Source: Rubripirellula sp.
GTDB taxonomy: Bacteria > Planctomycetota > Planctomycetia > Pirellulales > Pirellulaceae
Assembly (NCBI GenBank): GCA_029287555.1
Contig: JARFQX010000082.1
Location: 1-10,102 of the forward strand
Length of the DNA: 10,102 nt
Direction: 5' to 3'
Shown here: one piece after another, positions 1 to 5,540 of the stretch
How positions within the stretch are numbered: the first letter of the stretch is position 1
How the letters are laid out: every line of letters begins with the position of its first letter
Made by a program: the position numbers and the translations under genes
The notes under the pieces: model-generated
Told to the model about the DNA's origin: nothing
The model's database searches: none
Seen by the model: the letters and a program-made list of their open reading frames with translations, nothing else

Positions 1-758
1 CAACCAAGCTTCCACTGATCATTCGCTTTGGGAACCTTGTTGACCAATCGACGATTGATCAGATCGCGAATTACCGCAAAGACCGAATCGCCTTGGTCGG
101 CGTCAGCCATAACCAAATGCAGAATCTTCAATCTGAAATTCCCGTTCATGTCATCCACAACGCGATCGATCCAAAGCAATACTCATTTCACAGCGAGGCA
201 AGCTCGCCCCCTTACCTTGCTTTCCTCGGAAGGCTAACGCGAAACAAGGGGATCGACCTGGCAATTGAAGCGGCAACAAGAATTGGAATGCCTCTGCGAA
301 TCGCTGGAAACGTTCCGGACTCGGAGCCAGGTGCGCGAGAGTTTTTTGAGTCAGAGGTCGAGCCACGACTCGGTGGTGATATCGAGTGGATCGGGCCGGT
401 TGGAGACAAAACCAAGAACGAATTGCTAGGTGGTGCCACTGCATTGCTTTTTCCAATTCAGTGGCCCGAACCATTTGCCAACGTCATCGTGGAATCATTG
501 GCTTGCGGCTGTCCCGTAATCGGTTGGAATCACGGTTGTGTTCCCGAAGCAATCACTCATGGTAGGACGGGCTATGTAGTTAACTCGATGCCCGAGTTGC
601 TCCAAGCGGTGTTGCGAGCCAAGAACCTCGATCGCCAGCAATGTCGCGACGAAGTCGAACATCGATTTAGCTCAGAGAATCTTGTTGACCAATATGTCGA
701 GTTGATGGACGGCCTGATTCGCTGTCCGCTGATTCCGGGCAAACAACTGGCGTTGTAA
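1..758 (+). CDS. GT4-family glycosyltransferase, C-terminal part (5' end outside window)
   Basis: The frame is open from the first complete codon at base 3, so the N-terminus lies upstream of the window; 251 residues are visible. The TTG at 93 is only an internal Leu codon. Visible: the end of the N-terminal Rossmann domain, with SHNQMQ (about residues 35-40) and IHNAIDP (51-57, where relatives usually have NGID); then the C-terminal donor-binding domain with LGRLTRNKGID (75-85). The GT4 EX7E signature is WPEPFANVIVE (E156 and E164), followed by ACGCPVIGWNHGCVPE. Known for this family: a retaining GT-B transferase using a nucleotide sugar, with the second Glu contacting the donor. It probably adds one sugar to a lipid-linked glycan at the inner face of the membrane. 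The sugar and acceptor cannot be read from sequence. The next gene starts 79 bases downstream, after a hairpin. Confidence 0.93.
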   Translation, partial: TKLPLIIRFGNLVDQSTIDQIANYRKDRIALVGVSHNQMQNLQSEIPVHVIHNAIDPKQYSFHSEASSPPYLAFLGRLTRNKGIDLAIEAATRIGMPLRIAGNVPDSEPGAREFFESEVEPRLGGDIEWIGPVGDKTKNELLGGATALLFPIQWPEPFANVIVESLACGCPVIGWNHGCVPEAITHGRTGYVVNSMPELLQAVLRAKNLDRQQCRDEVEHRFSSENLVDQYVELMDGLIRCPLIPGKQLAL

Positions 759-794
759 CCCTTACTGTAAATAGCAAACCGAGAATCGCAGAAT

Positions 795-819
795 CCTTGA
801 TGCCTTGTTAGCATCAGGG
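795..819 (+). other. 9-bp hairpin in the spacer after the first glycosyltransferase
   Basis: The left arm CCTTGATGC (795-803) and right arm GCATCAGGG (811-819) pair over nine positions (eight Watson-Crick, one T-G) around a 7-base loop. It lies in the 79-base spacer between the stop at 756-758 and the ATG at 838. No T-run follows, so a classical intrinsic terminator is unlikely. An mRNA-stability or attenuating element is possible. The right arm ends just before the AGGTGG that may serve as ribosome binding site for 838. Structure seen directly; role inferred. Confidence 0.35.
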
Positions 820-837
820 CAGGTGGTGCCCACACGA

Positions 838-1038
838 ATGTCAATTCTTCACATACTCGTCTCGCCCCGAGCAGAAGGTTGCCCACGTCTAGCTTTGGAC
901 CTGATCGACCAGGAACGTCATCAGGCTGGCGACCAATCTTTTGCCGCGTTCCTGGTGGATCAGCCGGACGATCTATCGCCGGAGTTTCGTCGTCGTTGTC
1001 GGTCCGTGCACGTCTTGGGTTCAGTAGTTGATTCATGA
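838..1038 (+). CDS. Truncated GT4 glycosyltransferase: orphan N-terminal fragment, 66 aa
   Basis: This short frame begins SILHILVSPRAEGCPRLALD, clearly related to the start of the glycosyltransferase at 5541 (NILHVLNTPRAEGTPNLVLD): 13 of 21 residues are identical across the first strand and helix. It then covers what would be the second strand (about residues 35-40) and stops at residue 66. A complete GT4 of this subfamily runs to about 380 residues, so there is no acceptor-site remainder, donor domain or EX7E motif, and catalysis is not expected. I chose ATG 838 over TTG 805 because the homology begins right after it and AGGTGG lies 11 bases upstream; TTG 805 falls in the hairpin loop. Its TGA overlaps the ATG of the next gene (ATGA, 1035-1038). 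It is either a decayed or recombined remnant, or now serves as a leader that delivers ribosomes to the next gene. Confidence 0.7.
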   Translation: MSILHILVSPRAEGCPRLALDLIDQERHQAGDQSFAAFLVDQPDDLSPEFRRRCRSVHVLGSVVDS

Positions 1039-2186
1039 CAAGACACTTGCTCCATGTCGTTTTTGGTTCCCAACGTGGCGGGTGTGAGACGAATGCACAA
1101 GTACTCATCACGTGTCTTCCTTGGGTCCAGCATCGGGTCGTAGTGCTTGGCGATGGCGGACCGATGTGCGAGGACTGGAGACAGGCTGGTGCTTCCGTTG
1201 AAGTCCTAGGTCAGGATGCGGCGACTCTTCGCGGTGCGGCGCGGGCTATCCAACGCATCATTGCGAGCGAGCGCCCGTCGGCCGCGATACTTTGGCATGG
1301 GCTTGTGCGCTTGCCTCAACTCATCCACGTCCTGAATCCGCTGCGAATCCCGGTCGCAGTACACGGTGGAAACCCCGCACACTCCATGTCGAAGACCACC
1401 GATGTGAAATTCCTTCTGCTCGAACAACTTTACTCGCCACAGGGCCCCCTGCCGACCTATATATGCTGCTCCGAACACGTCGCGGCGTCGTTTGACTCGA
1501 GTGCATACCTACGGCGTTTCCCAAGAAGAGTGATCTACAACGGAGTCCGTGCCCGAACAACGACGATGCATCGGCCTCGAGCCCTCTCGTCGAACGATAC
1601 GCCCGTGATTGGAATGGCGGCGCGATTGGATTCCATCAAGGATCATGCGACGCTTATACGCGCGATGGTGAGTGTTCGGCGGCAATTACCATCCGCGATA
1701 TTGGAACTTGCAGGTGATGGAGAACTTCGCAACTCTCTCGAGAAGCTCGCACGACAACTCGGTGTGGCTTCCTCCGTAAGATTCCTGGGAGAAGTTGCCG
1801 ATGTTTATAGCCATATGACGCGGTGGGATCTCTTTGCTTATGCAACGACAGAGCGTGAAGGGCTCGGAAATGCCTTAGCAGAGGCGATGTGCTACGGCTT
1901 GCCCTGTGTTGCCACCGATATCGGTCCGATGCGCGAGTTTGCTGGCGACAAATTTGCCGTCAGGCTCGCTCCGCCAGGCTGCCCAGACTCACTTGGAAAA
2001 GAGTGTGTCCGTCTACTATTTGACACTGACCAGCGAAAAACCATGGCTACAGGAGGGAACGCTTTTGCATCAAAGCGATTCAACCCCGTAACGAACGCTC
2101 TACAGTATTCGCGAGTGCTCAATCTGAGTAGCGACAGTCTCTCATCCGCAGTGCTCGACGTCACCCACGATACACTGCCTGCGTGA
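1035..2186 (+). CDS. GT4-family glycosyltransferase, 383 aa, complete
   Basis: A full-length two-domain GT-B protein. The N-terminal domain begins RHLLHVVFGSQRGGCETN (residues 3-20, the Gly-rich first loop typical of GT4) and includes VAVHGGNPAH (107-116) and YICCSEHVA (142-150). The hinge carries VIYNGV (166-171). The C-terminal domain has IGMAARLDSIKDH (192-204), LELAGDGELR (223-232) and the EX7E motif REGLGNALAE (E275, E283), followed by YGLPCVATDIGPMRE. Length is normal for the family. Predicted to be a cytoplasmic retaining sugar transferase in repeat-unit assembly. ATG 1035 has no clear Shine-Dalgarno sequence in the roughly 20 bases before it, but overlaps the stop of the upstream fragment (ATGA), so translation probably depends on coupling. 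It shares GNPA, ICCS and KDH signatures with the gene at 5541, making the two likely paralogues. Donor and acceptor unknown. Confidence 0.93.
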   Translation: MTRHLLHVVFGSQRGGCETNAQVLITCLPWVQHRVVVLGDGGPMCEDWRQAGASVEVLGQDAATLRGAARAIQRIIASERPSAAILWHGLVRLPQLIHVLNPLRIPVAVHGGNPAHSMSKTTDVKFLLLEQLYSPQGPLPTYICCSEHVAASFDSSAYLRRFPRRVIYNGVRARTTTMHRPRALSSNDTPVIGMAARLDSIKDHATLIRAMVSVRRQLPSAILELAGDGELRNSLEKLARQLGVASSVRFLGEVADVYSHMTRWDLFAYATTEREGLGNALAEAMCYGLPCVATDIGPMREFAGDKFAVRLAPPGCPDSLGKECVRLLFDTDQRKTMATGGNAFASKRFNPVTNALQYSRVLNLSSDSLSSAVLDVTHDTLPA

Positions 2187-2430
2187 GCTTGTATTCAGTT
2201 CGTTTGCAAGTTGCGTGGAGTGTTGCGGCGCGGTCCTGCCAACGTGGGTTCCGAGCGAAGAAATCTCACGGGCAACTCAGTTCTTCACCGAGAGCCGTTT
2301 CGCTCTGGTAAACCTGCTATTCGAGCATGTGAGCATTGCGACCCCGGGGATATATACCGATGGCTAATTTGTTTGACACGCGACGCGCGTGTTGCTTTGG
2401 TAAACCTCACGATCTCTTCTTCTCACGAGG
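2187..2430. other. Largest non-coding gap (244 bp); possible promoter region of the downstream operon
   Basis: This lies between the stop of the glycosyltransferase at 1035-2186 and the methyltransferase. The frame of the upstream gene stays open past its stop until 2606, but its translation resembles no glycosyltransferase and cuts into the methyltransferase, so I do not call a gene. Contents I can see: a 10-bp direct repeat TGGTAAACCT (2306-2315 and 2398-2407), TATATA at 2351-2356, and a TTGACA box inside an inverted repeat (listed separately). It is the only place from here to the window end where a new promoter could sit outside coding sequence. Confidence 0.5.
2373..2407 (+). promoter_or_regulatory. 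Candidate -35 box embedded in a GC-rich inverted repeat (promoter/operator)
   Basis: TTGACA at 2373-2378 matches the bacterial -35 consensus exactly. It overlaps the left arm of a perfect 7-bp inverted repeat, ACACGCG (2376-2382), loop ACG, CGCGTGT (2386-2392), which two G-T pairs could extend to 9 bp. At 17-bp spacing the -10 position reads TTTGGT (3 of 6 matches), so the promoter is weak on paper or needs an activator. The repeat could be an operator or an RNA hairpin. No T-run follows, so a terminator for the upstream gene is less likely. Motifs seen directly; function inferred. Confidence 0.3.
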
Positions 2431-2434
2431 GTGA
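2427..2434 (+). promoter_or_regulatory. Shine-Dalgarno sequence GAGGGTGA that decides the methyltransferase start
   Basis: The purine-rich GAGGGTGA sits 5 bases before TTG 2440. The alternative GTG at 2431 lies inside this sequence and would have no spacer, so TTG 2440 (or TTG 2443) is the better start. An in-frame TAA at 2401-2403 rules out any start further upstream. Confidence 0.45.
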
Positions 2435-2439
2435 CGCCT

Positions 2440-3135
2440 TTGTTGAATCTCAGAACAAGAACAAAACGTTGGCTTTTCCCCAGCGAGATAAGACCTTGCA
2501 AAGTGAGACGTGGTCCTTTTCGGGGTTCAGTCTTCCTAGCCAATCCGCAGCACTCCCTACGGTACATATGGGGGCTTTACGAGCACGAATTAAATCCGTG
2601 GCTTAAGAAGGTAGTGCCGAAAACCGGGATGCTGTTCGATGTTGGGGCCAATCACGGCTATTTTTCTTTCGGCGTCGCCGCCCATTGGAGGCGTATGAAA
2701 AGAACAGGCTGCATCGTCGCGTTCGAGCCGCAAGACTCAGTCGTGCAGCGAATGCTTGAGTCCCGATCACTGAATCAACTCAGTGAAGAGGATCTAATCA
2801 TTCACCAAACAATGGTTGGACACTGTGTATCCGAACAGGCGACCTGCCTCAATTCGGTCTTGGCATCGTTGCCACACCCGATGAGAAACGTACCCACCCT
2901 CGTCAAAATTGACGTTGAGGGTGCGGAACTAGAGGTGTTGGCTGGAGCGACCCACATGATCACCGCTGGAAACTTCTTTTGTGTTGAGGTGCATAGCTTG
3001 GCGCTGCTGCAAGAGACCAAACGATTCTTCTCGGAGCACTCTCATCAAGTGGATGTAATTCATCAGCATTCGCTACCGTTCATTGGCAGAGAAATGCGTG
3101 ACGAGGAAAACTATTGGGTGATATCAACGTGTTAG
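2440..3135 (+). CDS. FkbM-family SAM-dependent methyltransferase, compact form
   Basis: A 231-residue protein (234 if GTG 2431 is used). The SAM-binding motif I is FDVGANHGYFSFG (66-78), the acidic strand-2 motif is AFEP (94-97), and the FkbM hallmark is VKIDVEGAELEVLAGA (155-170), followed by CVEVH (181-185). FkbM proteins methylate hydroxyl groups, classically in the macrolide FK506, and are common in glycan clusters where they are thought to O-methylate sugars. Here it probably decorates the growing or finished repeat unit in the cytoplasm. Odd: between the HQTMVG strand (122-127) and the KIDVEG motif there are only about 28 residues, whereas family members usually carry a longer insertion ending in an LDD-like turn; here CLNSVL may take that place. 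First gene after the 244-bp gap, it overlaps the next gene by 22 bases. Methylated position and sugar cannot be told. Confidence 0.9.
   Translation: MLNLRTRTKRWLFPSEIRPCKVRRGPFRGSVFLANPQHSLRYIWGLYEHELNPWLKKVVPKTGMLFDVGANHGYFSFGVAAHWRRMKRTGCIVAFEPQDSVVQRMLESRSLNQLSEEDLIIHQTMVGHCVSEQATCLNSVLASLPHPMRNVPTLVKIDVEGAELEVLAGATHMITAGNFFCVEVHSLALLQETKRFFSEHSHQVDVIHQHSLPFIGREMRDEENYWVISTC
3103..3107 (+). promoter_or_regulatory. Shine-Dalgarno GAGGA for the TTG start at 3114
   Basis: GAGGA within the end of the methyltransferase gene lies 6 bases before TTG 3114 and supports that start over GTG 3129, which would begin at a Val a few residues before the conserved AFAGRRDSYQ segment. Both starts keep the full domain. 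Confidence 0.45.
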
Positions 3136-4337
3136 AGGGGCAATACGTTACCGCATTTGCCGGTCGGCGGGACTCCTATCAAGTACCGCTTGCCTTGTGT
3201 GAGTCGAGTCGACTTGCAAGTTTTGTAACCTCGTATTACTACAAAAAAGAGGACTCAGCCCTGAACTATAGGCTTGAGTCAGTATTGCCGACCTCTTTGA
3301 CGGCTCGCCGCTCGAGCGGCATTCCTGATTCGTTGGTGCGGTCGTTGTGGCGAACGGAGTTGTACGAGCAGTTGGGGCGGCGATTGGGGTGCGCTAGTCA
3401 CATGTACTGGAAGCGGATCGGTCTCGCGATTTCCAAAGAAGCAGCCCGGATAGCCACCAGACATCGCGCCAATCTGCTTCTCTACGAGCCGTACGCTAGC
3501 TACGCTTTCAAGGCTGAGTATCCGCATCACGCACCCAAGAAAGTGCTGTTTCACTTTCATCCTCATCCACTACTTGAGCGCGAGATCTATGCTCTAGACC
3601 GAATTCGGCATCCCATTTCGGGCGACTGGCTCGTAAATGATGCGGGTGGCTTGTTGCAGCCATCAGAATCTGAGCATGTGTGGAAGTACGCGGACAAAAT
3701 CATCTGCGCCAGCAGCTTCTGTAAACGCAGTCTCGTGCACGTGGGGGTGGATGAGAGGCGAATCAGCGTCATCCCCTATGGCGTCGATTGCTCGAACGAC
3801 ATTCCGATAAACCCTTCGAAATCTGGCTTTCACGCGGTTTTTGTCGGGTCTGGTATTCAGCGTAAAGGCCTACACACGCTATTGGCGGCATGGCGAGCTG
3901 CTAAACTTCCTCGGACAAGCAAGTTAACGATCATTGCAAGGACGATCGATCCATTGATGGAAGAGATCGCTTCAACAACTCCTAACGTACAGTTATCCCG
4001 AGGCGTAAGTTGTAACGACCTGGTGAGCACCTATCGGGCGGCCGACCTCCTCGTCGTACCGTCGCTTGTGGAGGGATTTGGGCAAGTTTATCTGGAAGCG
4101 CTGTCCCAAGGCTGCCCCATTTTGGGCACGCCGAATACCGCGGTGCCAGATTTAGGGAGCGAGGTCGATGGTGTCTTCTGTGTGCCCGCATCCGACGTTC
4201 ATTCGCTCGCCGAAATGCTACAGCGACTCGCAGGCGAGCTTGCGGGGAACTTGCAGATTCGCGAGCGAGCCTCGCTCAATGCTAAACGCTTCTCATGGAC
4301 CAGGTTTCGTGCAGGGATAGTTGATGCGTTGTCGTAA
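3114..4337 (+). CDS. GT4-family glycosyltransferase, 407 aa (GRRDSYQ type N-terminus)
   Basis: A complete GT-B protein of a subfamily different from its neighbours. The N-terminus reads VTAFAGRRDSYQVPLALCE (12-30), a form seen in GT4 enzymes that begin with a Gly-Arg-Arg-Asp-Tyr-Gln loop in place of the usual GGAE loop. Next come LLLYEPYASYAFKAEYP (121-137), HFHPHPLLEREI (147-158), IICASSFCKRSL (196-207) and IPYGVD (220-225). The donor domain has FVGSGIQRKGLHTLLAAW (243-260), with K251 the usual phosphate-contacting Lys, and the EX7E motif VEGFGQVYLE (E320, E328), followed by GCPILGTPNTAVPD. Predicted cytoplasmic, adding one sugar to the lipid-linked intermediate. It overlaps the methyltransferase by 22 bases and the next gene by 14, which implies translational coupling. 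Substrate unknown. Confidence 0.92.
   Translation: MGDINVLEGQYVTAFAGRRDSYQVPLALCESSRLASFVTSYYYKKEDSALNYRLESVLPTSLTARRSSGIPDSLVRSLWRTELYEQLGRRLGCASHMYWKRIGLAISKEAARIATRHRANLLLYEPYASYAFKAEYPHHAPKKVLFHFHPHPLLEREIYALDRIRHPISGDWLVNDAGGLLQPSESEHVWKYADKIICASSFCKRSLVHVGVDERRISVIPYGVDCSNDIPINPSKSGFHAVFVGSGIQRKGLHTLLAAWRAAKLPRTSKLTIIARTIDPLMEEIASTTPNVQLSRGVSCNDLVSTYRAADLLVVPSLVEGFGQVYLEALSQGCPILGTPNTAVPDLGSEVDGVFCVPASDVHSLAEMLQRLAGELAGNLQIRERASLNAKRFSWTRFRAGIVDALS
4313..4317 (+). promoter_or_regulatory. Shine-Dalgarno AGGGA for the ATG start at 4324
   Basis: AGGGA, inside the last codons of the preceding gene, lies 6 bases before ATG 4324 and only 3 before TTG 4321. It therefore favours the ATG, giving a 399-residue product. 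Confidence 0.45.
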
Positions 4338-5523
4338 TTCGGGATCGCAGGGCAATTGTCTCGACAGAACGATTGTCATTCTTGGTGATGCGACCGATCC
4401 CCGGGTTCACGGCGGAATTCCGCACGCCTTTCTCGCCGCGGCAAGAAGGCGGGCCTTCGCGCACCATGGCGCCGAGTTAGACTTGCGAGGCATGGCATGG
4501 CCGCGTCGCAATTGGAACGCGTTGCGTCTCGTCCGTGGGCTGAAATGCGGTGGATTTCAATACACCGCGTCCTTCCTCGATGCGGCCGAGAACAGCCTCT
4601 CAGATCATGTGCTCTCAGGCGAGATCCTCAGTTTTTCGCAGCACTTTCCACGTGCAGAGACCGTGCAGCGAGCCGGAGGTCGTATCAGCTACTATCTGGA
4701 TGCGACGTTGACTCAACTAACATCGGGACGCGGATTGGATGTGCGAATCGGCGATGATGTGCGAGATGAAGTGCTTGCAATCGAGCGAAAGAACTATGAT
4801 TTGGCCGATCGCTTGGTGTTTTGGTCAAACTGGGCGGCGTCAGCGGCAATTGATGAGTGCGGCGCAGACAAACGGAAGGTCTCTGTGATCTTGCCCGGCG
4901 CGAACCTGGAGCTTCCGACCGCATGGAATCGCAAGGAAGCACTCGGACGCCCTGGCAAAGATCGTGACTTTGTGCTCGGGTTTGTCGGTAAGGATTGGCG
5001 GCGAAAGGGCTTGCCCCTACTTTGTGATGTGCGGGACATCCTTGCTCGCCGTGGTTGGCGCGTTCTCGTGCGATGCGCCGGCATGGCTCCCCGCGCGTTA
5101 CGAAAACGCACGGGCGTCGAGTTCGTGGGATATATTGATAAAGCTGTCGACCCGATCGCATTTCCGAGTCTTCTTGCGTCATGTGACTTGGGATGCCTGT
5201 TCTCACATCGCGAAGCGCTAGGTCTGTCGACGCTTGAGTTCCTGCGGGCGGGAGTTCCCGTTGCGGGTTTCGCAATCGAAGGGCCTGCGGAAACGATACC
5301 ACCCGACGCTGGACTTCGCTTCGCGCCACAAGATTCAGTGGGTCAAATTGCGGATCGATTTGAATCGTATCTCGCAAGCCCATCTCAGCAGCTTGCGTAT
5401 AAGGAGACGGCCCACAAGTGGAGTCGGGTCATGACGTGGGACCGATGCGTGCTAGATTTTGAGGAGTTGTGGCAGACTGGCAAGATTGCCCACCCTGTAA
5501 GACTGGTGGGAACGAATAGGTAG
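4324..5523 (+). CDS. GT4-family glycosyltransferase, 399 aa
   Basis: The first 15 residues are poorly conserved in type; the first strand is RTIVILGDATDPRVHGGIP (15-33), whose HGGIP is the glycine loop. N-domain landmarks include FSQHFPRAE (104-112), SYYLDATLTQL (122-132, the DAT motif of this subfamily), SNWAASAAIDECG (168-180) and VILPGANLELP (188-198). The donor domain has LGFVGKDWRRKGLPLL (218-233), VEFVGYIDK (265-273) and the EX7E motif REALGLSTLE (E297, E305), then AGVPVAGFAIEG. The whole looks like an intact retaining glycosyltransferase acting in the cytoplasm on a lipid-linked acceptor. The start overlaps the preceding gene by 14 bases, and 17 bases separate its stop from the next ATG. 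An alternative start is TTG 4321. The transferred sugar is unknown. Confidence 0.9.
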   Translation: MRCRNSGSQGNCLDRTIVILGDATDPRVHGGIPHAFLAAARRRAFAHHGAELDLRGMAWPRRNWNALRLVRGLKCGGFQYTASFLDAAENSLSDHVLSGEILSFSQHFPRAETVQRAGGRISYYLDATLTQLTSGRGLDVRIGDDVRDEVLAIERKNYDLADRLVFWSNWAASAAIDECGADKRKVSVILPGANLELPTAWNRKEALGRPGKDRDFVLGFVGKDWRRKGLPLLCDVRDILARRGWRVLVRCAGMAPRALRKRTGVEFVGYIDKAVDPIAFPSLLASCDLGCLFSHREALGLSTLEFLRAGVPVAGFAIEGPAETIPPDAGLRFAPQDSVGQIADRFESYLASPSQQLAYKETAHKWSRVMTWDRCVLDFEELWQTGKIAHPVRLVGTNR

Positions 5524-5540
5524 CCCGGGGACTCTGCGAG

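Noticed and set aside
838..1060. Programmed frameshift joining the truncated ORF with the following glycosyltransferase.
   Set aside because: There is no slippery heptamer at the overlap, and the downstream protein already has a complete N-terminal domain, so a fusion would carry two copies of it.
572..1111. 179-codon open frame on the minus strand spanning the 759-837 spacer.
   Set aside because: No domain recognised, and it covers parts of three supported + strand frames (end of the first GT4, the fragment and the start of the next).
2351..2356. TATATA as a -10 box.
   Set aside because: The sequence 16-18 bases upstream has no reasonable -35 match.
2211..2606. 131-codon open frame across the gap and into the methyltransferase start (same frame as the upstream glycosyltransferase).
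   Set aside because: Its translation shows no recognisable domain, it has only a TTG start without a ribosome site, and its last 167 bases overlap the well-supported FkbM coding region in another frame.
4263..4277. Near-palindrome GAGCGAG-C-CTCGCTC inside the glycosyltransferase at 3114-4337.
   Set aside because: Seven-bp arms of this kind are expected by chance about once per 10 kb; it encodes ordinary residues (ERASL) and has no T-run or regulatory context.
4685..5383. 232-codon open frame on the minus strand.
   Set aside because: It lies wholly opposite a clear GT4 gene; its Arg/Ser/Pro-rich translation is typical of the antisense of a GC-rich coding region.
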